Below, in pieces: positions 49,071-61,600 of a stretch of 64,000 nucleotides of DNA. The notes beneath the pieces are model-generated. The model had not been told where the DNA came from, searched no databases, and was given only the letters and a program-made list of their open reading frames with translations. Each line of letters begins with the position of its first letter. Positions within the stretch are counted from its first letter, which is position 1. Source of the DNA: Centrapalus pauciflorus. Lineage: Eukaryota > Streptophyta > Magnoliopsida > Asterales > Asteraceae. The translations under genes and the position numbers were made by a program. The stretch is taken from contig JAANYP010007971.1 in assembly GCA_020465985.1 (NCBI GenBank), positions 1-64,000 of the forward strand. Reading direction: 5' to 3'.

Positions 49071-52000
49071 TTACTCTGGGTTGCGCATTCCATTTAGTTG
49101 AATTAAATATTCAAACCGTGACTTATCAAATGATTTGGTAAATAAATCTGCATTATTATCTTCTGTTGCCACTTTTACCAATTTGATTAAGTTCTTTTCA
49201 GCACAATCACGAATAAAATGATGCCTTATGTCTATGTGCTTTGTTTTACTGTGTTTAACTGGATTGTTAGTTATAGCAATTGTAGATTGATTGTCTATCC
49301 TAATGGGAGTTTGAGTGTATGCCAAACCGTAATCCCGCAATTATTGTTGTATCCACAGAACCTGTGAGCAGCAACTACCAGCAGCAACATACTCGGCCTC
49401 GCACGTTGACACGACTACCGATGTTTGTTTCTTGCATTGCCAGGATACCAATCTCCCTCCTTGGAACTGACAACCTCCAGTTGTTGATTTGCGCGTCAAG
49501 CTGCATCCTCCGTAGTCAGAATCCGTGAACGCCTCCAACTCTAGATCTCCCTCCGCGTGATACCAAAGTCCCAGCTTCGGTTTCGATTTGAGGTATCGTA
49601 GAATCCACTTCACAGCTTTCATATGCATCTCCTTTGGATTCGCTTGGAACCTAGCACAAATACACACAGCAAACATGATGTCAGGTCTTGAAGCAGTTAA
49701 ATACATAAGTGATCCAATCATGGCCCGATATAACGTCGGATCCACATCGGTATCACTTTCAGTACCCGGTCCGAGATTGTGATTCACTTGAATCGGCGTG
49801 CTGAAGTGGGCAGTCAATTTTGTTCCTTCCATCCCGAAACGCTTCAATATGTCATAGACATACTTCGTCTGATGGATAAACATCCCTTCCTTCTTCTGGT
49901 CAACTTGTAACCCCAAAAAGAAATTTAACTCTCCCATAGCACTCATCTCGAATTTCTACTTCATCACCTTCTCGAAATCTTTGCACATATGTTCGTCTGA
50001 TGAACCAAAAATGATATCATCGACGTACACTTGTACCAAGATAAAATGTTCTCCCTTCCTCTTAACAAACAGAGTACTATCTATCCTACCCCTTTCAAAC
50101 CCGTTTTCTAATAAATGGTTGGATAGAGTCTCATACCATGCCCTTGGTGCTTGATGCAATCTATATAGAGCCTTATCTAAGCGATATACTCTATCAGGAT
50201 ATTTTGGATCTGTAAATCCGGGCGGTTGTTCTACATACACCAACTCCTTCACTTTCCCATACAGGAAAGCACTCTTAACATCTAATTGATATACCTTAAA
50301 GCCCTTGAAGGAGGCAAACGCTAGAAACAACCTAATGGCTTCCAGCCTTGCTACTGGTGCAAATACCTCGTTGTAATCGATTCCCTCCTCTTGGTTGAAA
50401 CCCTCTACTTGCGATATGAAACATGAATAGAGACATGTGTGATATGCCTCGGAGTCATTTATCATCGACAACACAGTGTTGTTATTTAAACTACTCCTAG
50501 TTTTCACACCCTCATTAGGATTTCCTATGATGCTTTCTATAGGATGGTTCTTGTTAATCCTAGAGGTCTCTATCTCATCAACTCTTAGATTATCTCCTAA
50601 GACAGATCCTATTTCACCTAATGGGGGAACAGGCTCAGTTTCTACATTTTCCTCCTCGTGGACATTTTCCTCAGAGTTGGAACTTGTTGCTTGAGTCTGA
50701 TTCTCAGTGGTAGGTGCTTCTGGATCAGCAACTTCTGGAGATCCATCTACAGTCGCAGTAGGCTCAGATGTGGATTCAAACGTAGTTCTCGGAAAGATAT
50801 GGCCATCGTCATTCAGATGCAACGTCGCCATGTCCTTTTCGATTGTACCTGCATTTTCATCCAAAGGAATGTTAAATGACTCAAATAATTTATCATAGTC
50901 AAATATCCATTCCGGACCAGCTTGGGGTTCATGTGTATAACTAGTGACTTCAATGTTATACACAATCTCTACCGTACCATTTGTTTTATTAAAAACCCGT
51001 TTGTTTGGTGAGTTCGGCACATAACCTAGGAAGTATCCTTCGTCAGCCTTTTCACCAAACTTCGGTTGATGTTTTGTTCGCAAAAGAGTGCATGGTACCC
51101 CAAACGGTTTGAAGCCAGTTAAATTAGGTGGCCGTTTATTCAAAATTTCATAACATGTTTTGTTCAAAGATTTGACAGTTAGGACTCTGTTTAAAATGTG
51201 ACATGCGGTATTCACTGCCTCCCCCCAAAACATGGTAGGAAGCTTTGAATCCGACAACATAGTCCTAGCTGCCTCAATCAGTGTCCTGTTTTTACGTTCG
51301 GCCACCCCATTTTGTTGAGGTTCATATGGTGCACTGAATTGATGCACTATGCCCTTTGATATGCAATATACACCAATTACAGTGTTTTTGAACTCAGTTC
51401 CATTATCACTACGTATCCTTTTAACCCTTGTTCCGTAGGAATTCTCCACTTGGTCTAAGAACCCGATGAGCTTGGAAGTCGTCTCGTCCTTTGTACCTAA
51501 AAAGAAAACCCAAGAAAATCGTGAGTAATCGTCAGTGGTAACTAAACAGTACCAACTACCTCCTATACTCCTTTTGTTGATTGGACCGAAGAGATCCATG
51601 TGCAACAAATCGAATGTTGAGGTTATGGAGTTCTGCGTCTTGGACTTGTGTGTCTTCTTATGTTGTTTGACCTTCTTGCACGGTAGACACTTGTCCTCGA
51701 ACTGAAAGCTCTTCAGAGGCACACCTTGCACCAACCCATTCTTCGTTATGTAATTCATCTTTCTTAGGTGCAGGTGAGCCATGCGTCTGTGCCACAATAC
51801 CGATTCCGTCTCCGAAGCTTTGGATAACAGACAGATTGGCCCCATTGAAGTCTCCGGCTTGTTCATATCCAGCATGTACAAGTCATTCTTCCTTGGTGCG
51901 CGCATCAATACCCATTCTTCAGGAATCTTGAATCCCGGTTTTAGCACTAACGCTTCAGTGTCAGTGAACAACACTGAATTCTTCTTGTCACAGATTTGAG

Positions 52001-52238
52001 ATACACTAATGAGATTGTGAACCAGTTTATCAACGTGATAAACTTGGTCCAACTTGATCGTCCCATTAGTGACCACTCCGGTACCCGTGATGTTTCCTCC
52101 TTTATTACCCGCGAATGATACGAATCCCCGATTCCCACCCTTGAAGTCTGTAAGGAGACTTCGTTCCCCTTTCATGTGCCTGGAGCATCCACTGTCGACG
52201 AACCATTTGTTGTTTGGACCTGTGGTAATCTCCTGCAC
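49071..52238 (-). pseudogene. pol: Pol of copia B
   Basis: It is in the gag frame after a conserved TAA and acceptor-like site. Protease WFVDSGCSRHM keeps the catalytic Asp that copia A has lost. The integrase zinc region and core are present (RSDNGTEF, NGVAERKNRT). About 68 residues are missing in frame between SCFISQVE and GFNQEEGIDYNE (near 50405), removing the N-terminal part of RT including the TKWVFK block. RT YVDD and RNase H are present. Stops: TAG at 49956-49958 in RT and TAA at 49341-49343, where copia A has CAA. It ends at 49071 with the ADLFTKSF and NPE tail. The tail is unshifted here, which exposes the extra A in copia A. Not functional. Confidence 0.9.
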
Positions 52239-52253
52239 ATGAAAGAAAATAGG

Positions 52254-55124
52254 TTAGTTATCACGGGGAACCCAAGCCATAACTGACTTGGTTATACCAT
52301 TCTCGTCCACATACTTAAACTCTTTCAAATACCCATCTCGCCTTTCAGGTGACTTGGGTCGTTGAACAGGAGTTTGTTGTGGTGCCGAGTGATTTAAATT
52401 CACTCTTTGCCTTTGAGTAGGCATTTGTTGTGGAGCTCTAGAATAATTTCGATTATATTGCATTTCAGATCCCTGAGCTCTAACCGGTGCGTAATGTCTA
52501 ACTGGAGTATGAGACCTAACTGGAGTGTGTGACCTGCTAGGTGTTGTGCTCCTATAGACTTGTTGAGGTGCTGACCTAGATTGATTAACGACACGATTCG
52601 GTGAATTTGTCCTAACCACTTCCTTTGGTCCAACCTTTACTGGTGTTTGTTTCACAACTGGTTTTGGTGCGGCCTGCACAGTTTTCTCGGTACTCTGAGA
52701 ACTGCTAGTGCTCGCCACATTGTTTGAGGGCTTAACAGGTGTTGGGTTCACTGTCTTAGGTGTAACTTCGGCTTTCCTAAGCGGACAGTGAGAAGCAACA
52801 TGCCCCTTTTCATGACATCTAAAGCAGGACATCTTCTCTATGGACTTCTTGTGTGTGCCCTTAGACTTAGGTGTCTCACTAGTGTCTTGGTCCTTTTGTA
52901 CATCTATTGCGACTGGCTCATCGTCCTGATCAGCCCAATCAATTTTATGTTTTCCTGCAGGTGTTTCACTGGAGGAAGACACAAATTTGACTTTCTTAAC
53001 CTTGACGGTTGTGTCAGCCACTTTAGGTGTATTTTCTACTATAGGCTCAGATATAGGTGCAGGTATGTCCTCTAAGTCTACTGATTTATCAGTTTTCTCC
53101 TGAGGTTGAGGCACGTAGTTTGCATTAAAAGGTGGAGGAATTTCATGAAATCCTAGACCTACAGGCTTTTTAGACTGGCGTTGAGCGTCTAAAACCTTCC
53201 CTAGGTTCAGGCTTGAATTCCTAAACTTCTCTAGCTTACTGTTGGCTTCTGCTACCTTTACCTTTGTTTCAGCTAGCTCTATGTCTTTGTCCTTGAGATT
53301 TTTGGTCAAGGCCTCTACATACTCATACATAAGCTCTAACCTAACACACTGCTCACTCAGTTTGTCTTTTAGAACTATTACATCTTGAGCATCAGCCTTA
53401 AGTTTGTCTTTAAGATCTTGCTTAATATCGTTTAGGCTAGCGTTTTCAATTTTTAAAGACTCATTTTGAGCAGTTATGGTTTTTTGTGATTCTAAGACTA
53501 GATTTAACCTATCATTAGAAGTAACACACAATGCACATAACTCATGGAAAAGAGAGTAGGTCAGACTAACCTTTGTGTGGTCGGATTCCACATTGGCCAT
53601 TTGAGCGGCAAACTCCAGAACTGTCTGATCATTCGTCTTCTCCACCCACATCGGACTGTTTTCCCTTGTGGTCTGCTCTTCCCCTTCACACCCAGTCTCT
53701 GTGACTTCAGCCATAAAAGCCCGAGCATTTGATTCTGGATGTGAGCTCCAGTCATAAGTACCATCTAGTTGTCTGTCTGAAGTGACATTGGATAGTAGAC
53801 CAGCTAGGTTGGCTTGACCGTTAGATGAACTTGGAAGGTATCGTTGTTGAGACTGATTCTGAAACTGTCCCTGATGCTGACTCTGCCCTTGGTACGTTTC
53901 TACCTTCGGTCTCTGGCATTCTCTGGCGAAGTGTCCCAGACCTTGACAGTTGTAGCACTTTACTTTGGACTTATCAAATCCAATCCCCTTGTTGTTCATT
54001 GTCAGATTCCTCCCAATTCTTTTGATGAATCTCTTAACCCTTTGGGTTACCATGGCCAGTTGCCATTTTAGATCCATTTCCTCAAGATCGTCAGGGTCGA
54101 CCTGATCGTAGTCTTCATCCCAGAGAGCAGGATCGTTAATCTTCCCTTGAACACAGTTCCCGTAAGCGGCCACAAATGAAGCAAGCAGATTCAAATGTTC
54201 TTCCACTGATTTTGCGCTCATAGGCATCTTCGAATAGCTCTGAGATGTCGATGCCTGTTGTACTTGAGGCTGCGGTTCTTCCGATCTTCCTAATCCTAAG
54301 AACGCTCGATTCAATGTGTCATCAGTCTCTGCTGGTGACGACGTTTCTCCGGTGAAAAACGCTGTAGCAGTCTTCAGATCGGCGGTCGCTGAAGGTTTTG
54401 TTGATTTTCCAAAATACATTGCTGGATTTTGGACTTGTTCGTAATCAGTTTCGGCCTTCAGTAGCTCGAAGTGATATGCCCGCAACGTTCCCACAATATC
54501 CTCCAGAGATTGAGTATAATACTTGTCTTCATTAAGCTTGATCATTGCATCATACATAGCCCATTTGGCTGGTAAGGCATCAAGAAGCTTATTGTTCTTG
54601 TCGGTGTCAGTATACTCAATCCCGTGACTCTCAAGCTCCGTCAACAGATGATAGAACCGGGTGATGGTGTCATCCAGCTACTCATCCTTTAACGCCTTGA
54701 AAATCGCAAACTGTTGTTTCAATAATTCCGTACGCTTTCTTCGTACCCTTGGATTACCCTCACACAGTTTCTCCAGTGACTCCCAAAGTTCTTTAGAAGT
54801 CTTTTGCGTCCGAAATGTGTGTAGTATATCCTGAGGCAAAGCCATTCGGATTATCGAAAACGCTTTGTTCTCGGCTTCATACAGCTTCTTATCATCCTCC
54901 TTCATCATTTGGTATGACAAGACTTTCTGACGGCCTTCAACTTCAGAAACTGGTGGAATGTATCCTTCGTCGATACATACCCACATGCGCATATCATTAA
55001 AACGCACGAAATCGGTAAACCGATCTTTCCACCAGTAATAATCTTCGAGTTTCATCAGCTTAGGCGGAGTGTTTGCCTTCCCGACCTCGTGGTCCATTTC
55101 CAGGAATTTTTGAAGATTTGACAT
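52254..55124 (-). pseudogene. gag: Gag of copia B, one nonsense codon
   Basis: 956 codons co-linear with copia A Gag: capsid region, zinc knuckle [14 protein letters not shown], coiled coil, second knuckle [14 protein letters not shown] and an RSHTPV-repeat tail. A TAG at 54678-54680 stands where copia A has CAG, cutting Gag after 148 residues. The remaining 796 codons are open. It ends with TAA in the same frame as pol, as in copia A, so the stop between gag and pol is a family feature and not decay. Confidence 0.9.
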
Positions 55125-55769
55125 CTTTTCAAAAGAATTGAATTTGAACTTAATTAATTTAATTCGAAACTGAACTAAGCTAACCCTTTCGAATCTAGAT
55201 AGATTCGAATTTAATTTAGATTAAATCTTTTGGGATTAAATTCAATTAAGTATGGAAATTCAATTAAATTCGAAATTATGTCAGATTCGAAAAGTCCTCA
55301 GATTCGAAGGTCAAGACAAACTCGAAGACACAGCAGATTCGAAACCCTATTCGAAACTAAACTAAACTCGAATTAAACTCGAAAGTAAGTAGACTCGAGA
55401 CCCTATTCGAATGAAGCACAAACTCGAATTAGAATCGAAAACTCTCTGTATCAGACTCGAAAGGAGCGTATTTGGTTAGACTCGAGACTAAGTGTAACCC
55501 TAATTACCCCTAATAGATTCGAGCGCCGCAAACTCGAAAAACGGCTAACACTTTGATTTTTTGACGTTTTGCAGATTAAATCAATATTTTTACAACGAAC
55601 AATATTGATTTCGATCAAAAACGTGAAAAACACAAAGTATTTCCCGGATGACTATTTGCTAAGCTCGACGAACATGAAAAACATGATTTTGAGAGAAAAA
55701 CCGTCCAAAAGCGTCAACAAACCTAGAATGTATCTAGATGAACACGAAGAACACCAAGAACACTCCGTA
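55125..55769 (-). other. Leader of copia B
   Basis: No gene. Rich in TTCGAATC/CTCGAA motifs from 55180 to 55510, parallel to the copia A leader. Confidence 0.6.
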
Positions 55770-55782
55770 GGCTCTGATACCA
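55770..55782 (-). other. PBS of copia B
   Basis: The plus strand reads GGCTCTGATACCA, two bases from the LTR. Confidence 0.95.
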
Positions 55783-55784
55783 CT

Positions 55785-56440
55785 TGTAAGGTCTACCACT
55801 ACGAGATCTATCTAGACGCGGAACCGTCAACGAGTGCGGAATCCTCGTTAACGGGTAGACGGAAACAACTCTCACCAAGAAACACGGAGACTATCAGAAG
55901 CTGAACGAACGACACACGAACGATCCTACGAACTGATTCTCTCCGAAACGGCACTAACACTGATGATAAACTCGAGATCGCCTTTTGCTTAATCACACTC
56001 GAATTCTGCAAAAAGTCTCATAATTAATCGAGTCTATCCCTAATTATAGAGGCTAATTCGAGTCTGTCATGGGCTAAACTCGAATCCGGCCCAAGGCCCA
56101 TTCGAGTTTGTCCTCATTGACATTCTCGAATCTGCCTACATTCGAATCTAGGATCTCATTCGAATCTATCACAGATTCGAATGTACAACCTTATAGAATT
56201 CGAATCTAACTAATATGCATATGACACTTATGTTATTAACTTATGCTTGAATTAATCTTTGATCTTTATGTTTGAACTTCTTGTAATATGATACACCAAG
56301 TTCAAACACACAATCAATAACAATCAAACATATATAAACATATATATCAAAACACTCGTTAATTCTCAATACTCTGAATATTACTTAAACCAAAATGTTA
56401 AATCGCTTAGACTGCTATCGTCACACAGGGTGTACCAACA
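55785..56440 (-). repeat. 5' LTR of copia B (656 bp)
   Basis: Begins TGTAAGGTC and ends GTGTACCAACA, the reverse of the copia A LTR ends. Holds TTCGAATC motifs at 56000-56220. It is more diverged from the copia A LTRs than those are from each other. It lies directly against the pol tail of copia C. Confidence 0.95.
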
Positions 56441-56597
56441 AATACGTCATTTTCTACGTGATTGTGCTGAAAAGAACTTGATAAAACTGGTAAAAGTGGC
56501 AACGGAAGATAACAATGATGATTTATTCACTAAAGCTTTTGATAAGTCACGCTTTGAGTTGTTAGTTCAACTGAACGGTATGCGTAATCCAGAGTAA
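56441..56597 (+). pseudogene. pol: RNase H tail of copia C pol
   Basis: The last 50 or so codons of pol, from RHFLRDCAEKNLI to NPE and TAA at 56595-56597, including a DLFTKAF block. Cut on the left by the LTR of copia B. Only a C-terminal remnant, with no catalytic residue that I can identify. Confidence 0.85.
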
Positions 56598-57152
56598 CTT
56601 GACCTTAGTATATTTTCATTCTTTTTATAGTAAGTTAGTAGTTAAGTAGAATCTATTTCCTTTTATAGTAAGTTAGTAGGTTACTTTATTAGCTTATTTA
56701 TTTTATGAAAAACAAAAGAAAAAAGAGAGAAAACCATAAAAAGCTAAAAAAAAAAGAGAATATCAGAAAATAGAGTTAAGTCTTAGATGCATAGGTTCAA
56801 AGTGACGACAATTAGCACAGTCGATACAATCTCTAAGTGTTAAGCTTTCACACCTAATGCACCTTAAAGTCTAAGTGATATACATTTTCTAATTCGATGT
56901 GTTGGTAGACATAATACACAAAGGGAATCTCAAAAGCTAATAAAATATTCAAGAAAAAGGTCATATGTGTAACTAACTTAGATATATGACCAAATGGTCT
57001 TAATTTTTATGTTAGAGACATACAGACAATGATTCTAAATGAGGTATGCAACTCTTCTGGGGGATGTATAGCCACATCAGATACATCTTAAAGAAAAAAA
57101 AAAAGAAAAGAAAATTTTGATAGTACAAATAGAGTCAAAATAGGTCACTCTC

Positions 57153-57311
57153 TTGTACGTAAGTACAGACCTGTGTCTCTGGTTTGACTCGAGTTAGCAA
57201 GATAAGTTGCTTTGTTGTACATCAGTACAGACCTCTCACCGCTGTCTTGCTAGCTTTAAATAAGCCTTAAGACAAACTAAGACACTCTGTTGTATGTAAA
57301 TACAGAACTGT
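57153..57311 (+). repeat. Three palindromic repeats (copia C)
   Basis: Units at 57153-57174, 57215-57236 and 57290-57311, the first with the exact GTACGTAAGTACAGACCTGT of copia A. Same number and similar spacing as in A. Confidence 0.75.
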
Positions 57312-58008
57312 GTCAGACGTTTGCCTTTTAAAGAAAATTTGCAATACCAATAAGTTATAATCATTGTGTGTATGCCTTGATCATAGAAGTATGTCTAAGT
57401 ATGGGACACGTAAGGTAGTTTCTTCATAAATTAAAAGGCCAAGGGATATTCCAAAGTGTAACATGTTTAAAGGGAAAATAATACCAACAATCGCCTTGGA
57501 AAGTATATCACGACAAACAATCAAAGGAATCAAAAATTCCTAAGTGTGAAAGTGAAATACTGAAAGTGCGTACTGACACCGCTATCTGATTGAACCTTCT
57601 TTGACTTTCTCGTCAAAAATATTCTGTTAGTCTACGTCGTAAAGTTTGTAAAAGTATTTTTGAGTAGCTTACGTTTAAATTTTATTCAAACTTTATTTTC
57701 CTTTATTTTATTCTATTTTAGTTTAACTTTATTTTAGTTTATTTTATTTTTAATTCTAGTATGAAAAAGGTCAAAGTTACTAGGATGCATTTTTTTGTTG
57801 AATAAACAAACATTGCATGAAAATCTATTGCTTCGTGTGAATAATGTTGCAAGGTTTGTAAAATTCTGGTACACGAAAAAGTTGAAAAAGTTGAATTTTA
57901 TTTAAGGATTTTCAAAATTTTCAAATAAATTTGAAGTTAAGACATATTCGAATTAACCTTCGAATTTGTCAAAACCTTCGAATTTATGTCAAGTTCGAAG
58001 GAGGTTGG

Positions 58009-58016
58009 TATAAAAA
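58009..58016 (+). promoter_or_regulatory. Internal TATA box for ORF3 (copia C)
   Basis: TATAAAAA followed by GG, 158 nt before the predicted donor. Confidence 0.6.
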
Positions 58017-58174
58017 GGTCAATAGTGAATCATTTAATTCACCTACATTCGATGTTATCTATTCGAACTTCTGTCCAGGCGATTTCGAACTTAGATTTTT
58101 GAACTTGTCGTTTCGAGTTTATTACTATTTCACGAAGTTTTGCTCATATTTCTCGAATCTAATCACATCATTAG

Positions 58175-58670
58175 GTATAGTGATCTCTATTATACAAAGA
58201 TTGAGTGATTTAGAACTCTTTTACTGCAAAAAATTGAGTTTATTTGAAGGTTTTTGGGTTTAAACTATGTGGTTCAATATCACAAGTTTTAATCGGTGAA
58301 ACTTCAAATAAAGAACATATATCTTCGATTAGAACCCAATAAGACTAGTTGATACTGTTTTCTAAGTCAAATAGGGTTAAAATCATGGATTTGTATTCGA
58401 AAGTGACCGACTTCGAACATGTTCATCATGTTCGAACTTGTCACAAGTTCGAACTTGTTGAAATATCTACAAGTTCGAAGTTAGTCAAATTCGAACATAT
58501 TCTTCGAATTTGTTTTAAATTCGAATAACAATATAAATTAAATTCGAACTTGGGAAAATTTTGATTGTGTTGGATTTTGAACTTATGTAAGTTTGAAATT
58601 ATGAAAATTCAAAATTAACAAGTTCATTTTAATTTACATTACTAATATTGGTTGTTGTTTTTAAGTGCAG
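58175..58670 (+). other. Predicted 5'-UTR intron of ORF3 (copia C, 496 nt)
   Basis: Donor ATTAG|GTATAGTG, acceptor TTTTTAAGTGCAG, with TACTAAT upstream as a strong branch-point match. AT and the ATG at 58673 follow. It fits copia A and B although the interior sequence has diverged. Confidence 0.6.
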
Positions 58671-58672
58671 AT

Positions 58673-61600
58673 ATGGGTGATCGCGCATTCTTCAATAAGC
58701 ATAACATGGTCATGTCAGTAGATAGAGAGCTGCCTGAGGCTCAACCATTCCGCCATATGCTTGAATTTTTGACGCAGTCGCGTGTTGCTTATGCGCTGAC
58801 TCATAATTTGCAAATCGTGTTGCCATATGTACGACAATTCTGGGAGCATCTTCAGGTAGATTGCTCAGTGACGCCTACCGTTCTACGTACAAGAGTAGGG
58901 GGGGCCAGCCCATAGTGTTTTCAGCTGCAATGCTTCGACAAATTCTACAACTACACACAGAAGATTAGGAGGCAGGGCTTATTGACTTATCAGTCCATAT
59001 AAGGCAAGCGGCCTTTTTACGAATGGGATACGCCCAAGATATCACCAAAGCCTCGTATGTGAATAGTGGCTTAATTGGGCAATGACGTTACTTGGTGCAT
59101 GTGTTTATGGTCTGTTTTGCGCCGAAAAATGCCGGTTTTGATTACATTGTGTCCAAGATGCAATCGATGGTGATAGCAGTAGTATATAACAAGCGCTTTA
59201 GTTTTTCGGAGATGTTCTTCAGTGAGTTTGTGCATAAATCACAGCTCCCGTTCGAGAAAGATTTTTGATGTACCCGCGCTTCGTGATGATGCTTATTCGT
59301 CACTTCTTTCCAAATCTGCCACAACTTCTGGATACACATGGTGTGGCCATTATAGACAAGAGGATTTTTGCTGACTGTCAGTCGCATAATGCACGCAGGG
59401 CTGAGCAGGTCAGACCACAGGTGGCACCTTTGTTCGGAGCAGTTATCGACCCAGATTTTATGGCTCCGGAAGGAGATAACTGGGCAGGTGAAGCTCCACA
59501 ACCTAAGGGTGAGCTCGGTACCGTACCGAACCGAACCGGTACCGATCTCGAAAATACCGAAACCGAATTATTAGTTTTGGAAGAACCGAATACCGAACCG
59601 TATAATTTTATATGGTGCCGGTTCGGTTCCGAATACCGAATTCTAGCTAATTTAAGGACCGAATACCGAACCGAAAGTACCGAATACCGAATTTTAGCAA
59701 ATTTAAAAACCGAATACCGAACCGAATATATTTATTCGGTACTGGTCGGTACCGGTTCGGGTTCGGGAAATGGTACCCGTTGCTCACCCCTACCACAACC
59801 GTAGCAACAGCCACCACAACAACAACAACCACAACAGCCACCGCGCATGAGGCAAAGAGCTCCAGCGAGACAAATTCCGGTAATCAGGCCATCCTCCAGA
59901 GAGCCTACGGCAGCAGGTCCATCAACGGACACTGCAGGCCCTTCAACTTCAGCCCCAGTTGTTGATCCGACAACGCAGACCTTAGAAGAGATATGGGCAC
60001 AGGGCACTTCCTCGGAGCTAAACCTCACTGAACAACTGGTTCAGGATGTTTTAGATCCTCTAGAAGAGTATACTGATATCATTAAGGAGATCGATGAATA
60101 CCAGCCACCGGAGGGTGAAGAATTGGACACTGAGGTCCAGGTTCAAGAAGCTGCTAAAGAAGAAACTATGTAGACTGAGTCTGAGGGTCAAGCAATGACC
60201 GCCTCCGAGTCTTAATCTGAAACAGAGGAAGTAGAAGAAGTTCAGGTTGTTGAGCCTGTTGATCCGTCTGTCAGAATTGGAAGATATGGATCAAGGATAG
60301 TCGTAAGCAGGCAAAGATTACTAGAAGAGCTGGTCAGGATTCATAGGATGATGATTCCGATTACGAAGAGGTAGATGAAACTCCACTCGTGCCTAGGCAT
60401 AGGGCGAGGCGGCATCGATTTATGCAGGGAGCTCCATCCACCTCAGCTCCTGCCCCTGTGATACCAGCTGCTCAACTAACCATCGCTCCATCACCATCTA
60501 CATCCATTCCATCAACATCATCTACATTCACCGACAATCAGCGGTTCACAGAGCTGAAGGGAAAGGTGGATTTCCAGACAGTCCAAATTTTTCAGTTGTC
60601 TACAGCAGTTACCGAGCTTCAAGCACATAATGTCATACTTGATCGGGAAAATGCTGAGTTGAAAACAACAGTAGCAGATCAAGCGTCTGAGATAAAGACT
60701 ATGAAGACTCTCTTGGAGCAGTTAATGAAAAATCTACAAGCTCAGGGGGAGAGTAGTTGCAGAGAAGAAGAAGTGTTGAGGAAAGAAGATGATGGCGATG
60801 ATCCATATACGGAAAGAGAGAGTGAGCTAGCAGATCTTTCACTAAAGACTGCTCAGCAGGCTCAAATTTAGGGGGAGCCAAGTCAGTCCGGTATGAGAGA
60901 AGAAGGAGGTGATAGTGGAACTCCAAAGACTATTGAGAGCGAAATGATTGAAGCTCTAATGGATATTGAAGAAGAAGAGGTGATATTTGATTTTGAGGAT
61001 GAGATTGAAGATCATGAAGAAAGGGCATTTGTCCCAGAAGATGTTGCAGAGTGGAAATCTGATGAAGAGGCTGTAGAAGATGAAGACGATGATGTAGATG
61101 AAGTAATCATTCCTTCACAGCCTATCACAGAATAGTATGTACATAATGATCAAAACGTGATTGACATAGATGAAATTAAGTTGGCATCTGTGGATGATTC
61201 CGAATTTGGTACAGCTGATAAAGAGCAAACCAGGGAAGATTTGATAAAGCTTTGGTTTCGAAAGGAAGAAAAGAAATCAGAGCTAAAGATGAATAAGAGG
61301 ATGAGAGTACCAAGCTCTGGAAACCTCTCAGGTGGAATCTTAATCTGGTTCTTTGATAGAGAACTATAGCTTTTTGTGCTAAAGAGGAGAGATGGACTCC
61401 AGTACTTGAGGCGAACGCTGAAGGTGTTTAACACACTGCCCAAGTGTGAAGTAAAGGAGTTAGCTTGGAAGGAGTTAATAAACCTAGGAGACGACCCGTA
61501 TGCTGAAGTAGTTGCTAGAATCATACGAAGGGAGGGTCGATCTGGAAGGTTCGAAAGGCTCAAACCTAGATCTAGAAAAAGAGTTGAAGATCCGTCAAGA

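Larger units (their letters stand above)
46454..56440 (-). mobile_element. Copia B: minus-strand element of the copia A family, 3' end lost
   Basis: From right to left it holds the 5' LTR (55785-56440), PBS, leader, gag, pol, spacer, TATA/exon/intron and the ORF3 start, then the G4 insertion. 28 bp more of ORF3 survive at 37652-37679 before G2 starts. The rest of ORF3 and the 3' LTR are not in the window; recombination at the G2 LTRs probably removed them. It is inserted in the RNase H region of copia C. It carries several nonsense codons and a deletion in RT, so it is dead. Confidence 0.9.
56598..58174 (+). other. Spacer and presumed first exon of copia C
   Basis: Non-coding. Repeats at 57153-57311, a TTTTA-rich run at 57700-57760, a TATA box at 58009-58016. 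The presumed exon (about 58040-58174) has one ATG at 58049, opening a very short upstream ORF not seen in A or B. The frame 57931-58263 crosses the predicted splice site and has no homology. Confidence 0.6.

Noticed and set aside
59142..59501. 119-residue minus-strand frame over ORF3 of copia C
   Set aside because: A shadow of the plus-strand ORF3, whose domain homology to copia A is clear.
59647..60028. Cys/Gly/Val-rich minus-strand frames
   Set aside because: Antisense reading of the CAA/CAC-rich linker and the MITE; low complexity.
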